This document shows, in pieces, positions 11,059 through 21,580 of a stretch of DNA of 64,000 nt (the stretch's first letter is position 1; every line of letters starts with the position of its first letter). The stretch is from an uncultured Caulobacter sp. GTDB lineage: Bacteria > Pseudomonadota > Alphaproteobacteria > Caulobacterales > Caulobacteraceae. The translations under genes were made by a program, and so were the position numbers. Below the pieces are notes generated by a model. The model did no database searches. It saw only the letters and a list, made by a program, of their open reading frames with translations, and had not been told where the DNA came from. The DNA lies in contig CAJYMH010000010.1 in assembly GCA_913776195.1 (NCBI GenBank), forward strand, positions 1-64,000, given 5' to 3'.

Positions 11059-11538
11059 TCATGCGCGATACCGCTCCGCCCGCGCGCGGCGGATAGCCCC
11101 CTCCAGAGCCTCGGCGAAGGCGGTCCGCTCCTCCGGGCTGAGGGCGCGAGCCACGGTGAGGGCCTTGTTCGACAGGCGGATGCGCACGCGGCGTTCGTGC
11201 TCTCCCGCCTTTTCGACCACCACGCGGGTGAAGGCGGTGGGCGAGGACCAGATGCGGCGGCGGCGACCCGGGCTTTCGCGCAGGACCACCACCTGTTCGG
11301 CCGAGACCTGGACCCGTTCAGCGCGTTCCGAGGCGCGGAAGCTGAGCCTGAACGCCCACCAGATCGCCAGCACGTCGAGGCCGAGGAAGATTGGAACCGG
11401 CCAGGCCCCGATGACAAACAGGAAGACCCCGAAGAGGACATTGGCGGCGACCACGAAGCCGAGCAGCACCTTGAACCCGCCCGGCGATAGCGAGCGGTTC
11501 TGGGTGATCACGGCGTCCATGTAGAGCGTCGGGGCCAT
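11059..11538 (-). CDS. DUF2244-like membrane protein
   Basis: MAPTLYMDAVITQNRSLSPGGFKVLLGFVVAANVLFG; start reassigned within ORF. Confidence 0.75.
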   Translation of the reverse strand: MAPTLYMDAVITQNRSLSPGGFKVLLGFVVAANVLFGVFLFVIGAWPVPIFLGLDVLAIWWAFRLSFRASERAERVQVSAEQVVVLRESPGRRRRIWSSPTAFTRVVVEKAGEHERRVRIRLSNKALTVARALSPEERTAFAEALEGAIRRARAERYRA

Positions 11539-11547
11539 CGCCCCACC

Positions 11548-12300
11548 ATGGCGCCTCTTTTCGCCGGGGCGAAGGCGCGGCATGGTCCGCCCCGCATGAA
11601 AGCGCCCGCCTCCAAGACCGCCAAGAAACCTTCGCCCAAGCCCAAAAGGCGCGTGTCTCCCGTAGAAAGGGCGCGGATCGACGAAATCTTCACCCGCTTC
11701 GAGGGCTTCGAAGAGCATCCCAAGACCGAGCTTCGCTTCCATAGTCCCTACACCTTGGTGGTCGCCGTCGCCCTGTCGGCCCAGGCCACGGACGTTTCGG
11801 TGAACAAGGCGACCGACAAGCTGTTCGCCGTCGCCGACACGCCGGATAAGATGCTGGCGCTGGGCGAGGAGGGCCTGACCCCCTACATCGCCTCAATCGG
11901 CCTGTACCGGACCAAGGCCAAGAACGTCATCGCCCTGTCCCGCATCATCCTGGAGCAGCACGGCGGCGAGACGCCCCTGAACCGCGAGGCGCTGCAGGCG
12001 CTGCCGGGCGTCGGACGCAAGACCGCCAGCGTGGTGCTGAACGAGCTGGGCGTCGAGCCGGCCATCGCCGTGGATACCCATGTCTTCCGCGTCGCCCACC
12101 GCCTGAAGCTGTCCAGGGGCAAGACCCCAGACCAAGTGGAGCAGGACCTGTTCGCCATCGTGCCGGAACCATGGCTGACCCGGGCGCACCACTGGCTGAT
12201 CCTGCACGGGCGCTATGTGTGCATCGCCCGCAAGCCGAGGTGCCGCAACTGTATCATCGCCGACCTGTGCCCGTCGCGGGACCTGTTCATCGAGGCGTGA
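11548..12300 (+). CDS. nth: Endonuclease III
   Basis: LPGVGRKTASVVLNELG HhH motif and 4Fe-4S cysteines C-IARKPRCRNCIIADLC. Confidence 0.95.
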   Translation: MAPLFAGAKARHGPPRMKAPASKTAKKPSPKPKRRVSPVERARIDEIFTRFEGFEEHPKTELRFHSPYTLVVAVALSAQATDVSVNKATDKLFAVADTPDKMLALGEEGLTPYIASIGLYRTKAKNVIALSRIILEQHGGETPLNREALQALPGVGRKTASVVLNELGVEPAIAVDTHVFRVAHRLKLSRGKTPDQVEQDLFAIVPEPWLTRAHHWLILHGRYVCIARKPRCRNCIIADLCPSRDLFIEA

Positions 12301-12345
12301 TTGTCTCCGGAGTATCGGTTTGGGTTCTCGGTCTCCTAATCACTT

Positions 12346-12375
12346 CCGCTCATCGCGGCGAAGGCCGCGACCCAG
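12346..12375 (+). repeat. REP-like unit 1 (CCGCTCATCGCGGCGAAGGCCGCGACCCAG)
   Basis: 25/30 identical to the reverse complement of unit 2; perfect 7-bp internal stem. Confidence 0.7.
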
Positions 12376-12404
12376 ATTCATCCAGAGCCTCAGCAGGGTT
12401 TTAC

Positions 12405-12434
12405 CTGGACCCCGGCCTTCGCCGGGGTGAGCGG
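12405..12434 (-). repeat. REP-like unit 2, inverted relative to unit 1
   Basis: Reverse complement CCGCTCACCCCGGCGAAGGCCGGGGTCCAG; perfect 7-bp stem. Confidence 0.7.
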
Positions 12435-12645
12435 ATGAGACGTCGAAGAACCATAATCCAGCTCCGGCGAGTGGGGAGAAGTTCGCGACCGAAAGCCGCG
12501 TCCAAATGTCCCCATATCTCCGCGAAGGGGTCGAGAGTCGCGGGAGTATCGGTCTCCAGAGTCTCCACTCCCGCGCACGAAGTTTGCCAGCCGCGCCCTA
12601 TTTCGCTAATCGGCGGGGTCAATTCCTTCCGAAAGCCCTCCCCAC

Positions 12646-13635
12646 ATGACCGCCCGCTATGACGTCGCCGCCATCGGCAACGCCCTCGTCGACGTGATCG
12701 CCCCGTCGGACGACGCCTTCCTCGCCGCCGAGAAGCTGGTGAAGGGCTCGATGCAGCTGGTGGACCAGGACTACGCCGTGGCCCTGTACGGCCGCATGGC
12801 GTCGGGCATGGAGACCTCGGGCGGTTCGGGCGGCAACACCATCGCGGGCGTGGCCAGCCTGGGCGGCAAGGCCGTGTATCTGGGCAAGGTGGCCGACGAC
12901 CAGCTGGGCGACATCTTCGCCCACGACATCAAGGCCATCGGCGTCGACTACGCCGTGCCGCGCCTGACAGGCGGGGCCGCCACCGGCCGCTGCATGATCA
13001 ATGTCACCCCGGACGGCCAGCGCACCATGTGCACCTTCCTGGGCGCGTCCAACCAGCTGACGGCCGACGATGTGGACCCGGCGATCATCGAGGCGTCGCA
13101 GATCGTCTATCTGGAAGGCTATCTGTTCGACCCGTCGGAGGCCCGGGTCGCCTTCGCCAAGGCCGCCGGCCTGGCTCACGGCGCGGGCCGCCAGATCGCC
13201 TTCACGCTTTCCGACAGCTTCGTGGTGGATCGCCACTATGAGGCCCTGCGCGGCTTCGTGGAGACCCAGGTGGACATCGTGTTCGCCAACGAGGCGGAAC
13301 TGCTGTCCCTGTACCGCACCGACGACTTCGACGCCGCCGCCAAGCAGCTGGCCGCCAGCGTGAAGATCGCCGCCGTCACCCGCAGCGAAAAGGGTTCGGT
13401 GGTGCTCGCCGGCGAGGCGCGTCACGAGATCCCGGCCGAGGCCGTGGAGAAAATCGTGGACACGACCGGCGCGGGCGACCAATACGCAGCCGGGTTCCTC
13501 TACGGCCTCGCCAAGGGCAAGCCGCTGGTCGACTGCGGCCGGCTGGGCTCCATGGCGGCGGCCGAGGTGATCTCGCACTACGGCCCCCGTCCGCTGGTCT
13601 CGCTCGCCGAGCTGGCGGCGGCCAAGGGCCTGTAA
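12646..13635 (+). CDS. Adenosine kinase / PfkB-family carbohydrate kinase
   Basis: [48 protein letters not shown]. Confidence 0.93.
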   Translation: MTARYDVAAIGNALVDVIAPSDDAFLAAEKLVKGSMQLVDQDYAVALYGRMASGMETSGGSGGNTIAGVASLGGKAVYLGKVADDQLGDIFAHDIKAIGVDYAVPRLTGGAATGRCMINVTPDGQRTMCTFLGASNQLTADDVDPAIIEASQIVYLEGYLFDPSEARVAFAKAAGLAHGAGRQIAFTLSDSFVVDRHYEALRGFVETQVDIVFANEAELLSLYRTDDFDAAAKQLAASVKIAAVTRSEKGSVVLAGEARHEIPAEAVEKIVDTTGAGDQYAAGFLYGLAKGKPLVDCGRLGSMAAAEVISHYGPRPLVSLAELAAAKGL

Positions 13636-13654
13636 GACAGGAACGGAACGAGCA

Positions 13655-14245
13655 ATGGCGCGCACGGCCGAAGTGGTCCGCGAGACCAAGGAGACGCAGA
13701 TCCGCGTCTCGATCGATCTCGACGGGACCGGCAAATCGACCATCTCCACCGGCGTGGGCTTCTATGACCACATGCTGGAGAGCTTCGCGCGCCATGGCGG
13801 GTTCGACATGACGGTCGAAACCAAGGGCGACCTGCACATCGACATGCACCACACGGTCGAGGACACCGGCATCGTGCTGGGCCAGGCTGTGAACAAGGCG
13901 CTGGACGGGTTCAAGGGCATCCGCCGGTTCGGCCACGCCTACATCCCGATGGACGAGACCCTGACGCGTTGCGCCATCGACCTGTCCAACCGTCCGTACC
14001 TGATCTGGAAGGTGGACTTCACCCGCCCCAAGGTCGGCGAGATGGACACCGAGCTGTTCAAGGAATTCCACCACGCCTTCGCCATGAACTGCGGCGCCTG
14101 CGTGCATCTGGAGACCCTGTACGGCGACAACACCCACCATATCGCCGAGAGCGGGTTCAAGGCCCTGGCCCGGGCGCTGCGTCAGGCGGTCGAGATCGAC
14201 CCCAAGACCGGCGGCCTTGCCCCCTCCACTAAGGGCGTGCTGTAA
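13655..14245 (+). CDS. hisB: Imidazoleglycerol-phosphate dehydratase
   Basis: [35 protein letters not shown]. Confidence 0.97.
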   Translation: MARTAEVVRETKETQIRVSIDLDGTGKSTISTGVGFYDHMLESFARHGGFDMTVETKGDLHIDMHHTVEDTGIVLGQAVNKALDGFKGIRRFGHAYIPMDETLTRCAIDLSNRPYLIWKVDFTRPKVGEMDTELFKEFHHAFAMNCGACVHLETLYGDNTHHIAESGFKALARALRQAVEIDPKTGGLAPSTKGVL

Positions 14246-14255
14246 GGTTCATCCC

Positions 14256-14897
14256 ATGCAGAGCGTCGCCCTGATCGACTATGGGTCGGGCAATCTGCGC
14301 TCGGCCGAACGGGCTCTGGTCGAGGCCGCGCGTCGCCGCGGGCTTTCCGCGGAGGTCCGCGTCACCGCCGACCCAGATCTGATCGCCAAGGCCGATCGGG
14401 TGTTCCTGCCCGGCGTCGGGGCCTTCGCCTCCTGCCGCGAGGGGCTGGACGCCGCCGGCGTGGTCGAAGCCATGAACGAAGCGGTGAAGGTCCGGGGCGC
14501 TCCCTTCCTGGGCATCTGCGTGGGGATGCAGCTGCTGGCCACGCGCGGGCTGGAATTCCGCGTCACGCCTGGCCTGGACTGGATTTCGGGCGAGGTGAAG
14601 AAGCTGGAGCCTTCCGATCCCGCCCTGACCATCCCGCACATGGGCTGGAACGCGGTGGAGCGCGTGCGCGAGCATCCCCTGTTCGCCGGCGTCCCGGTCG
14701 ATGCGCCCATGTACTACGCTAACAGTTTCGCCCTGAACGCCGCCGATCCGGCCGACGTGATCGCCTATAGCGACCACGGGGGGCGCTTCACGGCCGCGGT
14801 CGCGCGCGGCAATGTGGCCGGCGCCCAGTTTCACCCGGAAAAGTCCCAGGACTCCGGTCTTTCCTTCCTCGCCAACTTTCTGGAATGGCGCCCATGA
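14256..14897 (+). CDS. hisH: Imidazole glycerol phosphate synthase subunit HisH
   Basis: ALIDYGSGNLRSAERAL, LGICVGMQLLATRG, GAQFHPEKSQDSG. Confidence 0.97.
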   Translation: MQSVALIDYGSGNLRSAERALVEAARRRGLSAEVRVTADPDLIAKADRVFLPGVGAFASCREGLDAAGVVEAMNEAVKVRGAPFLGICVGMQLLATRGLEFRVTPGLDWISGEVKKLEPSDPALTIPHMGWNAVERVREHPLFAGVPVDAPMYYANSFALNAADPADVIAYSDHGGRFTAAVARGNVAGAQFHPEKSQDSGLSFLANFLEWRP

Positions 14898-15616
14898 TCC
14901 TCTATCCCGCCATCGACCTGAAGGACGGCCAGTGCGTACGCCTGCTGCACGGCGACATGGACAAGGCCACGGTGTTCAACACCTCCGCCGCCGACCAGGC
15001 CGAGCGTTTCGCCCGTGACGGCTTCTCCTGGCTGCACGTGGTCGATCTGAACGGCGCCATCGAGGGCCAGTCGGTGAACACCAAGGCGGTGGAGGAGATT
15101 CTCAACGCCGTGTCGATCCCGGTGCAGCTGGGCGGCGGTGTGCGCACCCTGGAAGGCGTCGAGACCTGGATCGAGGCCGGGGTCAGCCGCGTGATCCTGG
15201 GCACGGTGGCGGTGAACAACCCCGAGCTGGTCAAGAAGGCCGCCCGCCTGTGGCCCGAGCAGATCGCCGTGGCCGTGGACGTGCGCGACGGCAAGGTGGC
15301 GGTGGACGGCTGGACAGCCCTGTCGGACATCAGCGCCGTGGACCTGTCCAAGCGGTTCGAGGACGCCGGGGTCGCCGCGCTGATCGTCACCGACATCTCC
15401 CGCGACGGCGCCCTGACCGGCGTCAATGTCGAGGGCGTGGGCGAGGTGGCGGACGCCGTCTCGGTCCCCGTCATCGCCAGCGGCGGCGTCGCCTCGGTGG
15501 ACGACATCGTCAATCTGAAGGCCCGGCCGGGCGCACCCATCGCCGGCGCGATCCTGGGCCGGTCGCTCTATGCCGGGACCATCCGGCCGGCCGACGCCAT
15601 CCGGGCCGCCGGCTGA
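14894..15616 (+). CDS. hisA: 1-(5-phosphoribosyl)-5-[(5-phosphoribosylamino)methylideneamino]imidazole-4-carboxamide isomerase
   Basis: [37 protein letters not shown]. Confidence 0.96.
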   Translation: MILYPAIDLKDGQCVRLLHGDMDKATVFNTSAADQAERFARDGFSWLHVVDLNGAIEGQSVNTKAVEEILNAVSIPVQLGGGVRTLEGVETWIEAGVSRVILGTVAVNNPELVKKAARLWPEQIAVAVDVRDGKVAVDGWTALSDISAVDLSKRFEDAGVAALIVTDISRDGALTGVNVEGVGEVADAVSVPVIASGGVASVDDIVNLKARPGAPIAGAILGRSLYAGTIRPADAIRAAG

Positions 15617-16383
15617 TGCTGACCCGCCGCGTCATTCCCTGCCTGGACGTCAAGGACGGCCGCGTGGTGAAGGGCGTCAACTTTGTGGCCCTGCGCGACG
15701 CTGGCGATCCGGTGGAGCAGGCGGCCGCCTATGACGCCGCCGGGGCGGATGAGCTGATGTTCCTGGACATCACCGCCAGCCACGAGGGGCGCGGTCTGAT
15801 CCTGGACGTGATCGCGCGCACCGCAGACGCTTGTTTCATGCCGCTGTCGGTGGGCGGCGGGGTGCGGGCGGTGGAGGACATGCGCCGCCTTCTGCTGGCC
15901 GGGGCGGACAAGGTGGCGGTCAACACCGCCGCGGTGGAGAACCCTGACCTGATCGCCGCCGGGGCCGACGCCTTTGGCGCGCAATGCGTGGTGGTGGCCG
16001 TGGACGCCAAGGCGCGCGAGGACGGATCGGGCTGGAACGTCTGGACTTACGGCGGGCGCAAGGACACGGGGCTGGACGTGGTCGAATACGCCGCCCGGGC
16101 GGTGGAGAAGGGCGCGGGCGAAATCCTGCTGACCTCCATGGACCGCGACGGGGCCAAGACCGGCTACGACATTCCCTTGCTGAAGGCGGTGGGCGGCGCG
16201 GTGAGCGTGCCGGTGATCGCCAGCGGCGGGGCTGGAACAACCGACCACCTGATCGCGGCCGCGCGCGACGGGGGGGCCGACGCCGTGCTGGCCGCCAGCA
16301 TCTTCCACTTCGGCGAGATCACCGTGCGGGAGGCGAAGGCCGCCATGGCCGCGGCCGGTCTGCCCATGCGTCTGGAGGCTTGA
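15616..16383 (+). CDS. hisF: Imidazole glycerol phosphate synthase subunit HisF
   Basis: [38 protein letters not shown]. Confidence 0.97.
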   Translation: MLTRRVIPCLDVKDGRVVKGVNFVALRDAGDPVEQAAAYDAAGADELMFLDITASHEGRGLILDVIARTADACFMPLSVGGGVRAVEDMRRLLLAGADKVAVNTAAVENPDLIAAGADAFGAQCVVVAVDAKAREDGSGWNVWTYGGRKDTGLDVVEYAARAVEKGAGEILLTSMDRDGAKTGYDIPLLKAVGGAVSVPVIASGGAGTTDHLIAAARDGGADAVLAASIFHFGEITVREAKAAMAAAGLPMRLEA

Positions 16384-16385
16384 CC

Positions 16386-16709
16386 ATGACCGAGCTGTTC
16401 AAGGTCCTCGAAGCGCTGGCCGCCACCGTTGAATCCCGCAAGGGCGGCGACGTCTCGGCCTCCTACACCGCCAAGCTGGTGGCCGATCCGGCCCTGGCTG
16501 CCAAGAAGCTGGGCGAGGAAGCGACCGAGACGGTGATCGCGGCGGTTCAGGGCGATCTGGACGCCCTGGCCGGTGAGAGCGCCGACTTGCTCTATCACTG
16601 GCTGGCGCTGGCGGCGGCGGCGGGTCTGGACCTGGACGCGGTGGCCGAGAAGCTGAAGGCGCGGCAGGGGCGGTCCGGCCTGGCCGAGAAGGCCTCCCGC
16701 GGGGCCTAG
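16386..16709 (+). CDS. hisE: Phosphoribosyl-ATP diphosphatase
   Basis: LGEEATETVIAAVQGD...ESADLLYHWL. Confidence 0.95.
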   Translation: MTELFKVLEALAATVESRKGGDVSASYTAKLVADPALAAKKLGEEATETVIAAVQGDLDALAGESADLLYHWLALAAAAGLDLDAVAEKLKARQGRSGLAEKASRGA

Positions 16710-17386
16710 GTTCTTTTCTTGAGGGCCACGTAAAGCGCGCCCTCCCCGCCGTGATGACGATCGGCCTGGGAGACCCCGGCCACGATATCCGAAAGATGCG
16801 GCGCGCCCAACCATTCGGGAACGTAGCGGCGCAGGACGCCGGTTCCTGTCTTGCCCTTGCCGGTGATGACCAGGACGGAGCGATAGCCCTCGTCCGCCGC
16901 GCGGCGCAGAAAGGCTTCCAGGGTGGGGCGGGCGCGGTCCTGGTCCAGGCCGTGCAGGTCGAGCCGAGCCTCCAGCGGGTCGCGTTCGCGGCTGATGCGG
17001 CGCTTTCGGCCCGGCTCGATGGGGTCGTAGCCGCTGCGCGTGGCGCGCTTGGGCGTCTGCAGGGCCTTCAGGTCCTCGGCCGCCAGCAGCAGGGGGGCGG
17101 CGGCGGTCGCCGTTTTCGCCATGGGCTTGGGGGCGGCCTTGGCCTTGGGCGCAGCGCGGTCGGGACGGATCGACCGGGCCAGAGCGGTCCAGGCCGGATC
17201 CTCGGGGACGTGGAAGTCCGCCTCAGGCTTTGGTTCAGGCAAGGGCGCGCGCTTGCCGAACATGGTCTTCTTCAGGGTCTTGGCCGTGACCTTGCTGATA
17301 CGGGCGTCGTCGGGCGCCCTGCCCTTCACGGTTTCGGCGACGAAATCCCACAGCCGCCGCTCTTCCGGCTTCAGCGGCCGTTTCAT
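16706..17386 (-). CDS. Smr/MutS2-C family domain protein
   Basis: LDLHGLDQDRARPTLEAFL, VITGKGKTGTGVLRRYVPEWL. Confidence 0.9.
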   Translation of the reverse strand: MKRPLKPEERRLWDFVAETVKGRAPDDARISKVTAKTLKKTMFGKRAPLPEPKPEADFHVPEDPAWTALARSIRPDRAAPKAKAAPKPMAKTATAAAPLLLAAEDLKALQTPKRATRSGYDPIEPGRKRRISRERDPLEARLDLHGLDQDRARPTLEAFLRRAADEGYRSVLVITGKGKTGTGVLRRYVPEWLGAPHLSDIVAGVSQADRHHGGEGALYVALKKRT

Positions 17387-17390
17387 GGTT

Positions 17391-18533
17391 TCAGTCTCTC
17401 GGCACGAGGCGATAGAGGCGCAGGGCGTGGCGCACGCGCCCGGCCTCCAGCCCCGCCGCCGGGCCGGAGCCCATATAGAGGTCGGCCCGCACCGCGCCCT
17501 TGATCGCCCCGCCGGTGTCCAGCGCGGCCACCAGGCGGCGGTAGGCGGGGAATGCGCCGTTCAGCTTCGGCGCGTCGGCGTCGATCCAGTAGAGGCCGCC
17601 ATAGCTGTGCTGCGACGGATCGACGGCGATGGCCCGGCCCGGCGGCAGGGGGATATTGGCCGCCCCGCGCGGCTCGGACCCGTCGTCGGGCTTCAGGTGA
17701 AAGAAGACGTAGCGGCGGTTCAGCTGCATGACCGCGTCCGCCTCCGGGCCCCGATGTTCGGCCAGCCAGGTCCGGATCTTTTCGGCGGAGGTGTCGCTGT
17801 CGGCCAGCAGGCCCTGCTCACGCATGGGCTTGGCGACGCCGAGGAAGGGTTGGCCGTTGTGGCCGGAATAGAGGGCCTTGAACCGCTTGCCGTCTGGCAA
17901 GACCAGGACGCCGGAGCCCTGGATCTGCAGGAAGAACAGGTCCTCCGGCCTCATCCAGGCCAGGGGCTTGTCGGTCTCCACCGCCTCGATGGCGGCGCGG
18001 TCGGGATAGGCGGCCGCCTTGCCGCCGGTCACCCGGGCCGGAACAGGGCCGTCGCCCAGGTCGATCATCTCAAGGTCCGCCGGCTTGGCGCGCACGGGGG
18101 CCGTGAATTCATCGCGCCGGGAGAAGCGGGCTTCGTAGACCGGCGCGAAATAGGCGGTCAGCACGCCCTCTTCTCCCAGGGCGCGGGCGACGAAGTGGCT
18201 CTCAAGCCAGGCCCTGGCCTCGGCCGGTTTCATGTCGCCGGCGTGGCGGGCCTTGCGGCAGACCTCGGCGAGGGCGGCGTCCTTGCTCGACTGGCAGCCG
18301 GTCTTCACCGCCTCCAAGGCGGCGCGGTGGTCTTCCTGCGCCCAGCCGGGCAGGTCGGGGAGTCCATAGACCAGCGGCCGGGGCGTCGGGCGCTCCGGCG
18401 GCTGTTCGGCAGGTTGTCCCGGAACCGGCGGCGCTCCCGGCGTCTCCACCGGCGGCGGGACGCGGGTGGCGCAGGCCGCCAGGATCAGCGCCGCGAAGGC
18501 CGCGACGCCGGGATGGAAGGCCGTGCGGCGCAT
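17391..18533 (-). CDS. mltA: Murein transglycosylase A (MltA), lipoprotein
   Basis: Lipobox ALILAACATR; GVLTAYFAPVYEA, FFLQIQGSGVL, DTGGAIKG. Confidence 0.93.
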   Translation of the reverse strand: MRRTAFHPGVAAFAALILAACATRVPPPVETPGAPPVPGQPAEQPPERPTPRPLVYGLPDLPGWAQEDHRAALEAVKTGCQSSKDAALAEVCRKARHAGDMKPAEARAWLESHFVARALGEEGVLTAYFAPVYEARFSRRDEFTAPVRAKPADLEMIDLGDGPVPARVTGGKAAAYPDRAAIEAVETDKPLAWMRPEDLFFLQIQGSGVLVLPDGKRFKALYSGHNGQPFLGVAKPMREQGLLADSDTSAEKIRTWLAEHRGPEADAVMQLNRRYVFFHLKPDDGSEPRGAANIPLPPGRAIAVDPSQHSYGGLYWIDADAPKLNGAFPAYRRLVAALDTGGAIKGAVRADLYMGSGPAAGLEAGRVRHALRLYRLVPRD

Positions 18534-19183
18534 CACGCCGCCGCGGCGTCGACGTTCACCAGGATCCAGTTGGGGTCGCGGCTCTTCAGGTCGCGTTCGA
18601 AGGTCCACAGCTCGGCGGTGCGGCGATCATCCACGGCTTCGCCTTCCGGGCCCTTGGTGCGGCTGCGGAACTCGGCAAGGAAACGGACCACCACGCGGGC
18701 CATGTCGTCCTGCACGGCGGCGCTTTCGAAATCGGCGCGGGGCGGATGCAGGAATTCCACCGTTTCGGTGCGGTTTTCAGCCTCGCGCGCGGTGATGACG
18801 CCTTCGAAACCCTCCATGACCTGCGGCGACAGCAAGGGCCGCAAGGTTTCACGGTCGCCGGCGGCGAAGCCCCGCACCACCATTTCATAGGCCTGGCGGG
18901 CGCCGTGCAGGAAACGGCTGACGTCGAAGGCCGGGTCGCGGGCGCGCAGGGCGGCCAGACCGTCCGCCGAAGCGAAATCGGCGCCTTCGGGCCTGGGCGC
19001 GTCCACGATCACCGGACCCCGCGGGGTTTCGGCCGGAGCGGGCGTGTCCTCGGGCTGGCGGCCCACGCGGCGGCCGAGCACCGAATAGAGCTGATAAAGC
19101 ACCACGGCGGCGAGGACGGCGAAGATGATCAGTTCGAGCGCTTGCAAAGGAGGACCGACTTCAATGGAACAGGTGGAATGCAA
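18533..19183 (-). CDS. Tim44/TimA-type domain-containing protein
   Basis: N-terminal TM plus Tim44-like domain (FLHGARQAYEMVVRGFAAGDRETLRPLLS); adjacent to secB. Confidence 0.88.
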   Translation of the reverse strand: MHSTCSIEVGPPLQALELIIFAVLAAVVLYQLYSVLGRRVGRQPEDTPAPAETPRGPVIVDAPRPEGADFASADGLAALRARDPAFDVSRFLHGARQAYEMVVRGFAAGDRETLRPLLSPQVMEGFEGVITAREAENRTETVEFLHPPRADFESAAVQDDMARVVVRFLAEFRSRTKGPEGEAVDDRRTAELWTFERDLKSRDPNWILVNVDAAAA

Positions 19184-19319
19184 TATAGGCGCGACAGGCG
19201 GCCGCGTCAGGCCCGGCGTTGCACCGGGGGCGCCCTCATGTTAGCAGCCCGGCTCTCAACCTCGATTTCCAGGCCGTGAGGCGACTGTCGCCCGGCCGAT
19301 CATCCTGACGGATTTTCCA

Positions 19320-19811
19320 ATGACCGACACCACTTCCGGCGCTCCGGAGACCCCCGTTGCCGCTGAAGGCGAACAAATCGGCGTTCGCGTGATCGCCCAG
19401 TTCATCCGTGACCTGTCGTTCGAAAACCCGGGCGCGCCGGAATCCCTGCGCGGCGGCAATCAGCCTGAAATCGATATGGGCGTCGAAATGAACGCCCGCG
19501 GCCGCACCGACGGCCTTTTCGAAGTGGATCTGAAGCTGTCGGCCCGCGCCACGCGCGGTTCGGAAGCGGTCTTCCACGTCGAGGTGGTCTATGGCGGCCT
19601 GTTCCAGGTCACCGGCGTCACCGAGGACGACCTTGAGCCGGTCCTGCTGATCGAATGCCCGCGTTTCCTGTTCCCCTTCGCCCGCCGCGTCATCGCGGAC
19701 GTGACCAGCGAAGGCGGCTTCCCGCCCTTCCTCATCGATCCGATCGACTTCGGCGGCGTCTACGCCCAGCGCAAGGCGCAGGCCGGCGGCGTCCAGGTCG
19801 GCAACGCCTGA
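19320..19811 (+). CDS. secB: Protein-export chaperone SecB
   Basis: [47 protein letters not shown]. Confidence 0.97.
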   Translation: MTDTTSGAPETPVAAEGEQIGVRVIAQFIRDLSFENPGAPESLRGGNQPEIDMGVEMNARGRTDGLFEVDLKLSARATRGSEAVFHVEVVYGGLFQVTGVTEDDLEPVLLIECPRFLFPFARRVIADVTSEGGFPPFLIDPIDFGGVYAQRKAQAGGVQVGNA

Positions 19812-19842
19812 TCCCATCCGCATCAGCGGGCTGAAATGAGAG

Positions 19843-19868
19843 CGGCGGCTGGATTGCTCCAGCCGCCG
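19843..19868. terminator. Rho-independent terminator between convergent secB and HU genes
   Basis: CGGCGGCTGGA-TTGC-TCCAGCCGCCG, 11-bp perfect stem, followed by TTCCTTT on + strand. Confidence 0.8.
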
Positions 19869-19898
19869 TTCCTTTAGCTCGATCCTAGCGGACGAAGC

Positions 19899-20177
19899 TT
19901 ATTTCTTCGCGACGGCGTCCTTCAGGGTCTTGGACGGACGGAAGCGAACGGCCTTGGTGGCGGCGATCTTGATGGTTTCGCCGGTGGCCGGGTTACGGCC
20001 TTCGCGAGCGGCGCGGTCGGCCACATCGAAGATGCCCAGGCCCGACAGACGGACGTCTTCGCCCTTCACCAGGGTGGCCTGGATGGTCGACAGGAACGCG
20101 TCGAGGACGCGGCCGGCTTCGGCTTGCGAAACGCCGGCTTCCTTGGCGGCCGCGGCGATCAGTTCGGATTGGTTCAC
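19899..20177 (-). CDS. HU family DNA-binding protein
   Basis: NQSELIAAAAKEAGVSQAEAGRVLDAF...GRNPATGETIKIAATKAVRFRPSKTLKDAV; GTG start preceded by AAGGAG. Confidence 0.92.
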   Translation of the reverse strand: MNQSELIAAAAKEAGVSQAEAGRVLDAFLSTIQATLVKGEDVRLSGLGIFDVADRAAREGRNPATGETIKIAATKAVRFRPSKTLKDAVAKK

Positions 20178-20247
20178 GTCAAATCTCCTTGGTTGAACCG
20201 GGATTTCCCTCACGCCGCCCACGCGGCGTGGCGAGATGGGGTTGCGG

Positions 20248-20946
20248 CTATAGTCCGACCTTCAGCCAGACAGCCTTGTCCTTGAGGGTCGCCGCCACGA
20301 ATTGCGCGTGGGCGGCGCGTTCCGCATCGGTGGAGCGGGGCGCCAGCGGCCGGGGCCGCGCGCCATAACCGCCGGCCATCGCCGCGGACACCGCCAGGGC
20401 GGCGGTCGAGTGGGTGAGGTCCAGGGCGCGCTCCTTGCCGCCCCGCAGCTCGAGATAGACCTCGGCCAGCAGATGGGCGTCGATCAAGGCCCCGTGCTTG
20501 TCGCGGCTTTCGAGCGAGATCTTGAAGCGTTTGCACAGCGCGTCGAGCGAATTGTACATGCCCGGGAAGCGCTTCTTGGCCAGGGCCAGGGTGTCGACCC
20601 AGCGCTCCTCATGCATCACGACGCGGCCGCAGCGCTCCATTTCGTAATTGACGAAATTGCGGTCGAAGGCGGCGTTGTGGGCGACGATGACGGAGTCGCC
20701 GACGAATTCGGCGAAACGGTCGGCGATGTCCGCGAACTTCGGTTTGCCCTTCAGGAAGGCGCCGGACAGGCCGTGAACCTTCTCGGCCTCGGCCGGCATG
20801 TCGCGTTCGGGATCGACATATTCGTGGAAGGAACGGCCGGTCGGAATGAAGTCGATGACCTCGATGCAGCCGATTTCAACCAGGCGGTCGCCCTTGTGCG
20901 GGTCGAAGCCGGTGGTCTCGGTGTCGAGGATGATCTCACGCGCCAT
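20248..20946 (-). CDS. dnaQ: DNA polymerase III epsilon subunit
   Basis: REIILDTETTGFDPHKGDRLVEIGCIE exonuclease motif I; FVGDSVIVAHNAAFDRNFVNYE. Confidence 0.96.
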   Translation of the reverse strand: MAREIILDTETTGFDPHKGDRLVEIGCIEVIDFIPTGRSFHEYVDPERDMPAEAEKVHGLSGAFLKGKPKFADIADRFAEFVGDSVIVAHNAAFDRNFVNYEMERCGRVVMHEERWVDTLALAKKRFPGMYNSLDALCKRFKISLESRDKHGALIDAHLLAEVYLELRGGKERALDLTHSTAALAVSAAMAGGYGARPRPLAPRSTDAERAAHAQFVAATLKDKAVWLKVGL

Positions 20947-20977
20947 GTCGATTCCATGCCGATGTTCGCTGGCGGCT

Positions 20978-21580
20978 TCAAGCTGAACGAGGCTGAAACC
21001 GCACGCTGGCAAGGATTTTTCGCACTTCAGCCCGGGCGAAATCATGTCCTTGGGCCGTATCCACCACAAAATCCGCCCTTTGTCGCTTTTCAGCATCCGG
21101 CAACTGGCGGTCGAGAATGGCTTCCAGCTTCGCCTCGGTCATGTCCGGACGGGCCAGAACGCGCGCTCGCTGGACCTCCGGCGGGGCGGAAACCACCACA
21201 ACCTTGTCCACCTTGGCCTCGCCACCGGTTTCGTAGAGCAGCGGGATGTCGAGCAGCACCACATCGGCGCCCGCGGCCTTGGCCTTTTCGAAAAAGGCGG
21301 CGCGCGTCTGGGCGACCAGAGGATGGACGATCGCCTCCAATCTTCGCAGGGCTTCGGGATTGCCGACGACCTGGGCGCTGAGGGCCGCGCGGTCGATGGC
21401 TCCGTCCCGGACCACGCCGGGAAACGCCTGGCCCACCGGCCCGACCGCAGCGCCGCCCTGGGCGTAGAGGCGATGAACCTCCGCGTCGGCGTCATAGACC
21501 GGCACGCCCTCGGCGGCGAACATCGCCGCCGTGGTCGATTTTCCCATCCCGATGGAGCCGGTAAGGCCAAGCAGGATCAT
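20978..21580 (-). CDS. coaE: Dephospho-CoA kinase
   Basis: [34 protein letters not shown]. Confidence 0.96.
   Translation of the reverse strand: MILLGLTGSIGMGKSTTAAMFAAEGVPVYDADAEVHRLYAQGGAAVGPVGQAFPGVVRDGAIDRAALSAQVVGNPEALRRLEAIVHPLVAQTRAAFFEKAKAAGADVVLLDIPLLYETGGEAKVDKVVVVSAPPEVQRARVLARPDMTEAKLEAILDRQLPDAEKRQRADFVVDTAQGHDFARAEVRKILASVRFQPRSA

Noticed and set aside
12171-12662. ORFs across the nth-adenosine kinase gap (including PAKAGVQ peptide)
   Set aside because: Translations of REP-like repeats and nth alternate frames.
17040-18890. 616-aa plus-strand ORF
   Set aside because: Antisense to smr/mltA/Tim44-like genes.
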